Source: Syntrophomonadaceae bacterium (GTDB lineage Bacteria > Bacillota > Dethiobacteria > DTU022 > PWGO01). From it: a DNA stretch of 43,803 nucleotides. This document shows, piece after piece, positions 17,104 through 25,325 of the stretch. The notes under the pieces are model-generated. The model saw only the letters and a list, made by a program, of their open reading frames with translations. It was not told where the DNA came from and made no database searches. The stretch spans positions 1 through 43,803 of the forward strand of contig PWGO01000051.1 in the NCBI GenBank assembly GCA_003554525.1, in the 5' to 3' direction. A program made the translations under genes and the position numbers. The first letter of the stretch is position 1. Each line of letters opens with the position of its first letter.

Positions 17104-18393
17104 TTGACAAAATTAATTGTACCGGGCAAGCAGGAATTAAGGGGAAATGTAAAAGTTGCAGGTTCCAAAAATGCCGCAGTGGCAATTTTAGCCGCTTCAG
17201 TTATATGTGGAAAAAAGGTTTTTATTGAAAACATCCCGGATATAACGGATGTAGGAACCCTGCTGGAAATACTTCAGAACATGGGTGGAGAAGTGCGACG
17301 CCGTGGGAGAAATGCTGTAGAAATTGATACCTCAAATGTGCGAAGTTCTACGGTTTCTCCGTATGACCTGGTTAAGAAGTTAAGGGCCTCGGCTTATTTC
17401 ATGGGAAGCATGCTGGCCCGCCAGGGAAAAGCCGAAGTTCCGGTGCCCGGCGGATGCAAGCTGGGCCCCCGGCCAATTGACCAGCATTTAAAGGGTTTTT
17501 CAGCCCTGGGGGCGGAAGTGGAAGTGGAACACGGCCTGGTAAAACTTAAAGCTTCCCGGCTGGTAGGCACGCATATTTACCTTGACGTGGTAAGCGTGGG
17601 AGCGACTATCAACTTGATGCTGGCTGCTTCCACTGCAGAAGGGCGTACAGTTTTAGAAAACGTGGCCAAAGAACCCGAGGTGGTAGACGTGGCCAACTTT
17701 TTAAATGCCATGGGTGCATCCGTGCGCGGCGCAGGGACGGATATAATTAAAATAAAAGGGGAGCCGGAGTTAAAAGAAGCCTCGCATAGTATAATTCCCG
17801 ACCGCATAGAAGCCGGAACATTTTTAATTGCCGGGGCAGTATCTGGCGGACAGGTATGCCTCAGGGAAGTAATACCGCAGCACCTTGACGCGGCCATGGC
17901 CAAGCTGAGAGAAGCAGGAGTAGAGGTCAGCGCCTCGGAGGATACTATCTGGGTAAATGGGGCTTCCCGGGTACAGCCCGCAGATATAAAGACTTTCCCT
18001 TACCCCGGGTTTCCAACCGACCTTCAGCCACTGGCCATGGTGCTTTTAACCAGGGCTGAGGGGACCAGTGTAGTAACGGAGAATATTTTCGAGGGAAGGT
18101 TTAATCATGTAGATGAGTTAAAAAGAATGGGAGCAAACATTAAAGTAGAAGGGAGAACCGCCGTGGTGGATGGAGGCAGCTCGCTTACCGGGGCTCCCGT
18201 AAAGGCGACTGATTTACGGGCCGGTGCCGCCCTGATAGTAGCGGGGCTGTCCGCGGAAGGGAAAACGGTTTTAAAAGGGGTGGAACATGTGTACCGCGGC
18301 TATGAAAAGCTGGAAGAAAAGCTGGCCGGGCTGGGCGCAGAAATTATCTTCTCCGAGCGGGATGAAGATTTAAGGAATGCAGAAAAAAATTAA
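17104..18393 (+). CDS. murA: UDP-N-acetylglucosamine 1-carboxyvinyltransferase MurA
   Basis: MurA (429 aa from the chosen start) transfers enolpyruvate to UDP-GlcNAc, the first committed step of peptidoglycan synthesis. The catalytic cysteine is present in PGGCKLGPRPID (C118), the residue that fosfomycin alkylates, and the K22-N23 pair is in GSKNAA. GTG at 17092 is in frame, but AAAGGTGGG lies 8 nt before TTG at 17104, which yields the usual short N-terminus MTKLIVPGK. Its location between yycI and htrA, inside the WalRK locus, is not the Bacillus arrangement. Confidence 0.96.
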   Translation: MTKLIVPGKQELRGNVKVAGSKNAAVAILAASVICGKKVFIENIPDITDVGTLLEILQNMGGEVRRRGRNAVEIDTSNVRSSTVSPYDLVKKLRASAYFMGSMLARQGKAEVPVPGGCKLGPRPIDQHLKGFSALGAEVEVEHGLVKLKASRLVGTHIYLDVVSVGATINLMLAASTAEGRTVLENVAKEPEVVDVANFLNAMGASVRGAGTDIIKIKGEPELKEASHSIIPDRIEAGTFLIAGAVSGGQVCLREVIPQHLDAAMAKLREAGVEVSASEDTIWVNGASRVQPADIKTFPYPGFPTDLQPLAMVLLTRAEGTSVVTENIFEGRFNHVDELKRMGANIKVEGRTAVVDGGSSLTGAPVKATDLRAGAALIVAGLSAEGKTVLKGVEHVYRGYEKLEEKLAGLGAEIIFSERDEDLRNAEKN

Positions 18394-19018
18394 ACCGGTA
18401 GAAATCTGGCTGGTACGACATGGAACCACCCGGTCCAACCTGGAAGGCAGAATTCAGGGAAAGCAAGATGTCCCCCTGTGCGAGCAGGGAAAACAAGAAG
18501 CCCGCCGATTGGCTGCTTACTTGAAAAATACCGGGTTTGCGGCAGTATTTTCCAGCCCACTGCTCAGAGCAAAAGAAACCGCGGAAACGGTGTTGGAAGA
18601 AAACCTTTACCGCAGCAGTACGGAAATTATCTTTCTGGAGGAATTAAAGGAGTACGGGTGGGGTGCCCTGGAAGGGTACACCTGGAAGGAAATAAAAGAA
18701 GCCTGGCCCTGTTTTTACCGGGACCTCCAGCAAAATTTTTGGGGAATCGCGGTTAACGGGAGGGAAAGCAGGGAAACCTTCCTGGAAAGGGTAAAAGTAG
18801 CACTGGATCATACAATATACAGACCAAGTTTCTACGGAAGGTTACTGGTAATTTCGCACGGCAGGTTAATCAATGCTTTTATTACTTATTCCCTGGGGCT
18901 TGATATAAATGGCAGGTGGCCTTTTTCACCCGCTTGTGCCTCCCTTTCTGTCCTCAAAATAGATTCTTCGTTAAACAATGGCAAGCTGCACCTGTTTAAC
19001 AAACACTGTTACCTGTAG
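18377..19018 (+). CDS. Histidine phosphatase (phosphoglycerate mutase-like)
   Basis: A 213-aa histidine phosphatase superfamily protein. The catalytic RHG motif is at residues 14-16 (WLVRHGTTRSN; H15 takes the phosphate) and the second active-site His is in VISHGRL. This fold covers cofactor-dependent phosphoglycerate mutases, CobC-type and broad phosphatases; the substrate cannot be told from sequence. The ATG at 18377 overlaps the end of murA by 17 nt with no good ribosome site, suggesting coupling to murA. Confidence 0.82.
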   Translation: MQKKIKPVEIWLVRHGTTRSNLEGRIQGKQDVPLCEQGKQEARRLAAYLKNTGFAAVFSSPLLRAKETAETVLEENLYRSSTEIIFLEELKEYGWGALEGYTWKEIKEAWPCFYRDLQQNFWGIAVNGRESRETFLERVKVALDHTIYRPSFYGRLLVISHGRLINAFITYSLGLDINGRWPFSPACASLSVLKIDSSLNNGKLHLFNKHCYL

Positions 19019-19099
19019 GGCAAAATATAACCCCTTTACTTATGGTTGCGGGATGATTTACACTGTATTCAGACAATAATGGTGGCAAGGAGGGCAAAG

Positions 19100-20293
19100 A
19101 TGGGTTTCTACGATGGTTTTGACAGGCATTTTAAAAATGATACCAGGAGTGCGCCTGTCTGGCACTATATACTCGTGAGTATGCTGGGAGTTATTTGCGG
19201 CGGAATTCTTATTTTCCTGATGGTTTTTTTCGTGTTCCCGGAGGAGCTTCTGGCAGAGCCACTTGAGAATCAGCAAAACCAGCAAAACCAGCAAAACGAA
19301 AACGGGGAAGCCAATAACCGGGAGCCATCCGGGGAAGAAGAAAAAAACGACTCCGAGCTTTTAAAACCCAGGGATGAAGCGGTAGTTAGCGCGGTGGAGA
19401 AAGTGTCTCCCGCCGTAGTAGGCATAATTAATCACCGGCAGGTTAGTGACTTCTGGGGCAGGGAAATCATTCAAGAAGGCGTAGGTTCTGGTGTGGTTAT
19501 CAATGAGGATGGATTAATAGTAACCAACTACCATGTGGTGGAAGGGGCCAGGGAGATAGAAGTTATATTTAAAGACAGAACGGCTGAAGATGCGGCGATA
19601 GTGGGAACAGATCCCGAAACGGACCTGGCGATTTTGGAAGTAGAAGGGAGACAGGATCTGGACCATGTGGAAATAACCGATGCTTCCAAAAAAGTGCGGC
19701 CGGGAGAAACAGCCATAGCTATAGGGAACCCCCTGGGGATGGAGCTGGAGCAGACTGTAACCGTGGGGGTAGTAAGCGCCCTGGAAAGGCAAGTTGCCAT
19801 GCCGGGCAGCGAATTTACTTACAGCTATATACAAACCGATGCAGCTATAAATCAAGGCAACAGCGGTGGGCCTTTAATTAACCGGAGAGGGGAAGTTATT
19901 GGCATAAATTCCGCCAAGCTTGGCGGCCTGGATATTGAAGGCATAGGATTTGCCATCCCCGCAACTACCGTGAACCGGGTGGCCGGCGATATCGTAGAAG
20001 AAGGAAGGGTATTGCGCCCCCACATGGGAATAATTATAACTGACTACTCGGAAATAACCGGAGAACGGACGGACAGGGGTGTTTACATTGACCGGGTGGA
20101 GGCGGGAAGCCCGGCTGATGAAGCCGGCCTGGAAAGACAAGATGTAATAGTTGGAATTAATGGACGCCAGATAGATTATTACGCCCAGCTGTTTGATGAG
20201 CTGCTAAACTATTACCCTGGAGACCGTATAGAAGTAACCGTGGTCAGGGATGATGAAAAGATTACTAACGAGGTTAGCCTGGGGAACAATTAA
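19100..20293 (+). CDS. htrA: HtrA/DegP-like membrane serine protease
   Basis: A 397-aa membrane-anchored quality-control protease. It has a membrane helix at about 22-46, a Gln/Asn-rich linker encoded by three copies of CAGCAAAAC (19271-19297), a trypsin-like domain with the triad H145 (TNYHVV), D175 (TDLAI) and S255 (GNSGGP), and a C-terminal PDZ domain. The frame opens at 19046, but AAGGAGG six nt before the ATG at 19100 marks the start. HtrA near WalRK and before rlmH matches the Bacillus order. Confidence 0.95.
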   Translation: MGFYDGFDRHFKNDTRSAPVWHYILVSMLGVICGGILIFLMVFFVFPEELLAEPLENQQNQQNQQNENGEANNREPSGEEEKNDSELLKPRDEAVVSAVEKVSPAVVGIINHRQVSDFWGREIIQEGVGSGVVINEDGLIVTNYHVVEGAREIEVIFKDRTAEDAAIVGTDPETDLAILEVEGRQDLDHVEITDASKKVRPGETAIAIGNPLGMELEQTVTVGVVSALERQVAMPGSEFTYSYIQTDAAINQGNSGGPLINRRGEVIGINSAKLGGLDIEGIGFAIPATTVNRVAGDIVEEGRVLRPHMGIIITDYSEITGERTDRGVYIDRVEAGSPADEAGLERQDVIVGINGRQIDYYAQLFDELLNYYPGDRIEVTVVRDDEKITNEVSLGNN

Positions 20294-20316
20294 AGCCAGA
20301 GTATGGAGACGGGAAC

Positions 20317-21240
20317 TTGAAAGATAAAAAAGTATTAATGCTGTTTGTTGACGGGCTGGGGCTGGGCAGCCAGGATGAAAACAACCCCCTTGTGTATACC
20401 TCCACCCCCGGCCTTTCCAGCGTACTGTTGGGGAAAAAGTTGGTCCGGCGGAACGCAGGAACTCACGGTGATGAAGTGTCTTTACTGGAGCTGGACAGCA
20501 CTCTTGGAGTTTCCGGCCTGCCTCAGAGTGCTTCGGGGCAGGCCGCGTTGTTTACGGGAGAAAATGCTCCCTGCCTGCTGGGATACCACCTCAGGGGGAT
20601 GCCGGGGAAGATTTTAACCGGCCTGTTAAAAGAGCACGGCATACTGGGCAAATTAAAACAGAAAGGTTTCCGGGTAGCTTTTTTAAACGCATACCGGCCC
20701 GAATTTTTTCAAGACCTGCGTCAGGGGCTGCGGTTCCGCTACTCCTGTTCTACGCTTATGACCTACCATGCCGGGTCCAGGTTCCGCTCCCTGGAAGAGT
20801 TGAGAGCAGGTAAGGCAGTTTATATGGATATAACCAATGAAATTTTAAAAAATATGGGTTATCAGGTGGAAGCAATAAGCCCGGAAGAGGCAGCAAGAAG
20901 GGTAGTGGAGCTTTCAGAGGAACATGACTTTTCCCTGTACGAATATTTTTTATCGGACATCATCGGTCACGAGGCGGATAAAGAAAAAGCAAAAGATACG
21001 GTCGAGCTTTTGGACAAATTTATAAGCAGCGTAATAAAAAACCTGGATTTGCATAACACCCTGTTTGTCCTGGTTAGCGATCATGGCAACCTGGAAGAAA
21101 TAAATCATTCTCGCCATACTGCAAATCCCGTGCCTTTTCTGGTGGGAGGCACAAAAAAATGGAGGCAGATCGCCCAAAACGAAACCAGCCAGATAACAGA
21201 TGTAGTTCCTTTTATAATAAAATACCTGGCCGGGAATTGA
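20317..21240 (+). CDS. Alkaline-phosphatase-superfamily metalloenzyme, function unknown
   Basis: A 307-aa protein of the alkaline phosphatase / phosphoglycerate mutase metalloenzyme superfamily. Apparent metal ligands are D12 (FVDGLG), D214 and H218 (SDIIGHEAD), D255-H256 (SDHGN) and H267 (RHTANPVP). The nucleophile is probably the serine in SASGQAAL (S73). TTG at 20317 follows GGAG. The size is too small for a full cofactor-independent phosphoglycerate mutase. The substrate is unknown. It sits between htrA and rlmH and may be part of that transcript. Confidence 0.7.
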   Translation: MKDKKVLMLFVDGLGLGSQDENNPLVYTSTPGLSSVLLGKKLVRRNAGTHGDEVSLLELDSTLGVSGLPQSASGQAALFTGENAPCLLGYHLRGMPGKILTGLLKEHGILGKLKQKGFRVAFLNAYRPEFFQDLRQGLRFRYSCSTLMTYHAGSRFRSLEELRAGKAVYMDITNEILKNMGYQVEAISPEEAARRVVELSEEHDFSLYEYFLSDIIGHEADKEKAKDTVELLDKFISSVIKNLDLHNTLFVLVSDHGNLEEINHSRHTANPVPFLVGGTKKWRQIAQNETSQITDVVPFIIKYLAGN

Positions 21241-21262
21241 GGCGGGTAATGAGGCAGGAAAA

Positions 21263-21721
21263 ATGCGGATACGAATTGTTGCAGTTGGCAAAATCAAAGA
21301 AGACTATATACAAAAGGGAATAGAAGACTACCTGGGTAGAATCCGCCGCTATTTCACCGTGGAAGAGGTAGAAGTCAAGGGTAGTAAAAAAGCCCCGGCT
21401 GCTGCTATAGAAGAGGAGGGCGGGCAGCTATTAAGAAAGTTAGAAGGAAGCACCTGTACAGTAGTATTGACCCCCGAAGGCAGGGAGTTAACCACCGAAG
21501 CGCTGGCCGGGGAGATAGAAAACTTGATGCACCGCGGGCACAGGCGACTGGATTTTGTCATCGGGGGGCACGAAGGGATTTCTATCGAAGTAAAAAACAG
21601 GGCGGATTTACTGCTTTCTATTTCCCGGCTCACCTTCCCTTACCAGTTAACCCGGCTTTTACTGGCGGAGCAGCTTTACCGCTGCACCAAGATAATCCGG
21701 GGGGAAAAATACCACCGCTAA
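21263..21721 (+). CDS. rlmH: 23S rRNA pseudouridine-1915 N3-methyltransferase RlmH
   Basis: RlmH (152 aa) is a SPOUT methyltransferase acting on the 70S ribosome at helix 69. It shows the N-terminal MRIRIVAVGKIKEDYI, the SAM-binding knot segment FVIGGHEG and the C-terminal SRLTFPYQLTRLLLAEQLYR with GEKYHR. The family usually has small residues in GGxxG, and HE here is acceptable. ATG at 21263. It lies downstream of htrA as in Bacillus. Confidence 0.96.
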   Translation: MRIRIVAVGKIKEDYIQKGIEDYLGRIRRYFTVEEVEVKGSKKAPAAAIEEEGGQLLRKLEGSTCTVVLTPEGRELTTEALAGEIENLMHRGHRRLDFVIGGHEGISIEVKNRADLLLSISRLTFPYQLTRLLLAEQLYRCTKIIRGEKYHR

Positions 21722-21742
21722 ATATTATTGTGCTACCTCCGG

Positions 21743-21784
21743 CGTTAAGCTTATAACCGGATAAGCCAACGGCGATGGTTTTTT
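21743..21784 (+). terminator. Probable Rho-independent terminator after rlmH
   Basis: An imperfect hairpin pairs CGTT (21743-21746) and GCTTAT (21749-21754) with ATAAGC (21761-21766) and AACG (21768-21771) around an AACCGG loop. A short GC-rich spacer and then TTTTTT (21779-21784) follow. The 7-nt spacer makes it less than ideal. Confidence 0.5.
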
Positions 21785-21837
21785 AATCAAATCTTTGGCT
21801 GGAGCACTATCTTATTAATGCAGGGAGTGAGCAAGTA

Positions 21838-22470
21838 ATGATTGGTGTAGAAACGCTGACTGTAGGAATATTTGGTTCTAACAGCTATCTGGTGAGTTGC
21901 CCTGAAACCCGGGAGGCGGTAGTGCTGGATCCTGGCGCCGAAGGGGGCAAGATTGCGGAACGGATTAGAGATCTGGGCCTGAAAGTAACGGCCATAGTTA
22001 ATACGCACGGCCACATTGACCACGTATTGGCTAATTTACATATAAAAAATGCAACGGGGGCTTCACTTATAATGCATCCGGAGGAGGTTCCCCTTTATCG
22101 AAAACCCGGTTTTATACTTTCTTTTTTTACCCGGAAACTCCCCTCCCCGGACAGGGAAATAAAAGAGGGAGATAAAGTTAATTTTGGCAAATGCCGGGCC
22201 GAAGTCCTGCATACCCCCGGGCATACACCCGGGGGGATTACCCTTTATATATGCGGCTGTCTTTTTACAGGGGACACACTTTTTGCCGGGTCGGTAGGAA
22301 GGACTGATATGTGGGGAGGCTCCATGAACCGGTTGCTGGAAAGTATAAACAAAAAAATAGTTCCCTTGCCGGAAGATACAGTAGTGTATCCGGGCCACGG
22401 TCCCCCTACTACTGTGGGGGAGGAAAAGAAACAGAATCCCTTTATAAAAAATGCAATTCCCCAGGGCTAA
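21838..22470 (+). CDS. MBL-fold metallo-hydrolase (glyoxalase II-like)
   Basis: A 210-aa metallo-β-lactamase-fold hydrolase. The binuclear metal motif THGHIDH (H57, H59, D61, H62), the HTPGHTPGG segment, FTGDTLFAGSVGRTD and a C-terminal PGHGP are all present. Length and pattern match small glyoxalase II-like proteins of Firmicutes whose substrates are mostly unknown. It is not YycJ, whose sequence pattern differs. ATG at 21838 follows GGGAGTGAG. Confidence 0.85.
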   Translation: MIGVETLTVGIFGSNSYLVSCPETREAVVLDPGAEGGKIAERIRDLGLKVTAIVNTHGHIDHVLANLHIKNATGASLIMHPEEVPLYRKPGFILSFFTRKLPSPDREIKEGDKVNFGKCRAEVLHTPGHTPGGITLYICGCLFTGDTLFAGSVGRTDMWGGSMNRLLESINKKIVPLPEDTVVYPGHGPPTTVGEEKKQNPFIKNAIPQG

Positions 22471-22483
22471 TCTTTTATTTGGC

Positions 22484-22613
22484 TGTAACTACTTACGGTG
22501 TGAAAGCTTAGAGAATAAAAAGCCCCCTACCTTCCGGTGTCAAGTGTGTAACTGGGTTAGCCCACCAAGGGGAGGAAGATGTCATGGCACCAACGCAACG
22601 AGTAGTAGTTACA
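22484..22613. repeat. Inverted repeat in the convergent gap
   Basis: TGTAACTACT at 22484-22493 is matched by its inverse AGTAGTTACA at 22604-22613, bracketing about 110 bp that also contain the pbp terminator. No transposase or known element is recognised. It may be part of a large stem or a small decayed mobile repeat. Confidence 0.45.
22514..22575 (-). terminator. Rho-independent terminator of the pbp gene
   Basis: On the minus strand, 5'-CCTCCCCTTGGTG (22575-22563) pairs with CACCGGAAGGTAGGGGG (22539-22523), with GG and TA bulges, and is followed by CTTTTTATT (22522-22514). It lies 45 nt past the pbp stop codon. No T tract exists for the plus strand. Confidence 0.7.
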
Positions 22614-22619
22614 TTTGGC

Positions 22620-24614
22620 TTAACGGAACCAATGCCAGGGCCACTGGAATATTTCTACCTTGGGGCAGTCAGCCTCCCTGCAGTCTTTTTCCGGTTCCGT
22701 ACCTTCCAGGAAAAGCTCTTTTTCTCCTGAAGCGCTGCATAGAGGGTGTTGAATTTTGCCGGTTTCCGGGCAGATAGTTTTATCCACCAGGCCGGGCGGC
22801 TTGCTGAAACTGGAAGCAGGAGTATCCTGCAGGGCTCTTTCAGTAAATTCAGCCCATATTGGTGCGGCTATTTCTCCCCCTGTTTTCCATATGGGATCAC
22901 CGTGGTCGTCTCCCACATACACACCAACTATCAGGTCAGGGGTATAGCCGACCATATACGCGTCTTTATAGTCCTGCGAGGTTCCAGTTTTTCCTGCTGC
23001 CGGCCTGTCTATCAAGTGTGATACCGGGGCGGTTCCTTCTTCGCTTAAAACACCTTTCATTATATCCGTCAAAATATAGGCCACCCTTTTGTCAAGCACT
23101 TTGTTTTTTTCAGGCTGATTTTCGGACAAAACTTCTCCCCCCGGCCCGTGAGCCTTCTTATATAGAAAAGGCTCTACCCGGTAGCCCCCGTTGGCAAACG
23201 GAGCAAAAGAAGCAGTCATTTCGACAAGCTTGACTTCGGAAGTTCCCAGCGGCAGGGAGAGGTTTTTCCCCAGGTGGCTGGTTATACCCAGCTCCTCTGC
23301 CATTTCTATGCTGTTTTCCACACCCATTTCCTGGTTGAGTTTAACCGCCGTTACATTGCACGATTGTACCAGGGCTTTTCTCAAGGTAAGATGTTCGTGG
23401 TGGTATCCTCCCCCGAAGTCGGTGGGCTGGTAATCACCTCCATTGGAAGGAAGGGAAACGGGCTCACATTTAAAAGTAGAGGCGGCAGTATAACCGTTTT
23501 CCAGGGCTGCGGCGTACACAACCGGTTTAAATGCAGACCCGGGTGAACGCAGGCTGTAAGCACGGTTGAGCATGGTTTCGCGGTAGTCTTTCCCCCCGGC
23601 CAGGGCTTTAATATGGCCGGTTTCCGGTTCCATGGCCACCAGTGCCCCCTGCGGCTGGGCAACTCCCCGGTGGTCCCGGTCTAAATCGGGGAGGTTGTTT
23701 TCCAGCACTTTTTTGGCGATCTCCTGCATTTCCGGATCTATAGTGGTGTGAATCTCCAGGCCTCCGTTTTTCAGAAGATTTTCCTCTTCCTCTTGTAAAC
23801 AGTTTAGCTTGTGGTGAACCAGGTGGTCCACCACATAGTTGTTTTCCCGCGGCAGGGAAGGATTCGGGTTGAGTTCCAGCTCCTGTTGCAGGGCTTTTTC
23901 TTTTTCTTTTTTGCTTATAAAATCTTCTTCCACCATGGTCCTTAACACGGCATGAGCACGTTTTTCGGCAATTTCCTGGTTTACCAGGGGGGAATAGTGG
24001 GAAGGGCTCCTGGTTAGCCCGGCCAGCAATGCGGCTTCCTGCAGGTATAGCCTGGAAGCCGGTTTATCAAAATAGAGTTCGGAAGCAGCTTCAATGCCGT
24101 AAGTCCCGTGCCCGTAAAAAACGGTATTGAGGTATTTTTCCATTATTTCTTCCTTGGAATAATTACGCTCCAGCTGCAGGGTAAGGATTGCCTCCTCAAT
24201 TTTCCTTTCCCAGGTACGATCTTGCTCTAAATAAAGATTCTTGGCCAGCTGCTGGGTGATAGAGCTTCCCCCCTGTACCACGCTTCTTTCCTGCAAGTTG
24301 CGGTAAGCAGCACGTATAATTCCCTTTATATCGAAGCCGCTGTGTTCTTCAAATCTGCGGTCTTCTGCGGCTATAGTAGCCCAGATCGCTTCTTCTGCCA
24401 CTTCCTCTAAAGCAACCTTGCTCCGGTTTTCTACAAACCGGGCGGTCATAAGCTCTCCATTGCTGTAAAAAAAACGCGAGGTTTGCGGTTGGGTTATCTC
24501 TGGAAGTTCGCCCATGCTTTTTACAGCGAAATAGGTAAAAATTAACCCCGCTGAAATAATTAATAATGCACAGGCTGCCAGCGAATTAATCAGTAACAGC
24601 TTTTTTTTAGACAT
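22620..24614 (-). CDS. Class A penicillin-binding protein
   Basis: A 664-aa bifunctional peptidoglycan synthase. A membrane anchor lies at about 6-30. The glycosyltransferase (GT51) domain has EDRRFEEH (catalytic E84) and QGGSSITQQLAKN. The transpeptidase domain has SxxK (SAFK, S360-K363), SCN (418-420) and KTGTS (542-546). All catalytic motifs are present. ATG at 24614 follows a GGGGGGA site. Apart from nikR it is the only gene right of the origin on the minus strand, so it opposes replication. Its promoter is shared divergently with the polyamine operon. Confidence 0.96.
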   Translation of the reverse strand: MSKKKLLLINSLAACALLIISAGLIFTYFAVKSMGELPEITQPQTSRFFYSNGELMTARFVENRSKVALEEVAEEAIWATIAAEDRRFEEHSGFDIKGIIRAAYRNLQERSVVQGGSSITQQLAKNLYLEQDRTWERKIEEAILTLQLERNYSKEEIMEKYLNTVFYGHGTYGIEAASELYFDKPASRLYLQEAALLAGLTRSPSHYSPLVNQEIAEKRAHAVLRTMVEEDFISKKEKEKALQQELELNPNPSLPRENNYVVDHLVHHKLNCLQEEEENLLKNGGLEIHTTIDPEMQEIAKKVLENNLPDLDRDHRGVAQPQGALVAMEPETGHIKALAGGKDYRETMLNRAYSLRSPGSAFKPVVYAAALENGYTAASTFKCEPVSLPSNGGDYQPTDFGGGYHHEHLTLRKALVQSCNVTAVKLNQEMGVENSIEMAEELGITSHLGKNLSLPLGTSEVKLVEMTASFAPFANGGYRVEPFLYKKAHGPGGEVLSENQPEKNKVLDKRVAYILTDIMKGVLSEEGTAPVSHLIDRPAAGKTGTSQDYKDAYMVGYTPDLIVGVYVGDDHGDPIWKTGGEIAAPIWAEFTERALQDTPASSFSKPPGLVDKTICPETGKIQHPLCSASGEKELFLEGTEPEKDCREADCPKVEIFQWPWHWFR

Positions 24615-24693
24615 TTAAATCCCCCCTGCTTCAACCGGTAAAAATTATTGTAAAAATAATTACACAACTTGGCTTCTCCCATCATTTATTATT

Positions 24694-24702
24694 AGTATAA
24701 CA
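24694..24702 (-). promoter_or_regulatory. Candidate pbp promoter (extended -10)
   Basis: The minus strand reads TGTTATACT, an extended -10 element (TGn plus TATACT), about 85 nt before the pbp ATG. The -35 position 17 nt away is weak (TTATTT). Confidence 0.55.
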
Positions 24703-24743
24703 CCATTACCGGTGAAAAATAAGTTTATTTTTATTAACGTTTT

Positions 24744-24752
24744 TGGTATAAT
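24744..24752 (+). promoter_or_regulatory. Candidate polyamine-operon promoter (extended -10)
   Basis: TGGTATAAT is a perfect -10 hexamer with an extended TGn element, 45 nt before the arginine decarboxylase ATG. The -35 region (TTTATT, 24724-24729) is poor, as is common with extended -10 promoters. Confidence 0.65.
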
Positions 24753-24797
24753 CGTGAAAGTGTTGAGCTGTATTAATTAAAGAATGAGGGAAGAACC

Positions 24798-25265
24798 ATG
24801 CTGCCTATTCCAGACAGGTACAGGTTTGCCCTGGGAGCAAGTGAAGGGGAGCACACCCTTACTGCATTTGATAATGCGCTCCTGGAGGCGGGCATTGGTA
24901 ATGTAAATTTAGTCAGGATAACCAGCATTTTGCCTCCCCGGGCCAGCGAAGACGGCAGCCTGGAACCCCCTTACGGGGCGCTGGTACCTGCAGCATACGG
25001 GGTCTGCACTTCGCAGGAACCGGGGGAGATCATATCTGCGGCAGTAGGCGTAGGGCTTTCCGGGGGTTCCATGGGGGTTATCATGGAAGCAGCCGGCAGA
25101 TGTTCCAGGCAGGAATCTGAAAAAAAAGTAGCCGGCATGCTTGAAGAAGCATTTGCCACCAGGGGGATGCTCCTGGAAGAGGTTGTAGTTAAAGGTGTGG
25201 AGCACAGGGTAATCACGGCGGGAGCAGCTTTGGCTTCTGTAATCCTGTGGTACCGTGATGGATAA
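24798..25265 (+). CDS. Pyruvoyl-dependent arginine decarboxylase
   Basis: A 155-aa proenzyme that converts arginine to agmatine. It closely follows the archaeal-type family pattern: GASEGEHTLTAFDNALLEAGIGNVNLVRI, then ILPP, GALVPAAYG and VEHRV near the end. The chain self-cleaves to form the pyruvoyl cofactor at a Ser-Ser bond in characterised members; here the pair is Thr42-Ser43, so the serine that becomes pyruvoyl is kept. ATG at 24798. The first gene of an apparent operon with speE and speB, which together give arginine to putrescine to spermidine. Confidence 0.92.
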   Translation: MLPIPDRYRFALGASEGEHTLTAFDNALLEAGIGNVNLVRITSILPPRASEDGSLEPPYGALVPAAYGVCTSQEPGEIISAAVGVGLSGGSMGVIMEAAGRCSRQESEKKVAGMLEEAFATRGMLLEEVVVKGVEHRVITAGAALASVILWYRDG

Positions 25266-25325
25266 ATTGAAGACCGCCTTAACCGGGCTGAAACCAGAAA
25301 ACTAGTATACGAGGGATTTGGGGAA

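Noticed and set aside
19271-19297. Three tandem CAGCAAAAC units in htrA
   Set aside because: They encode a Gln/Asn linker between the membrane anchor and protease, a common low-complexity spacer; listed under htrA only.
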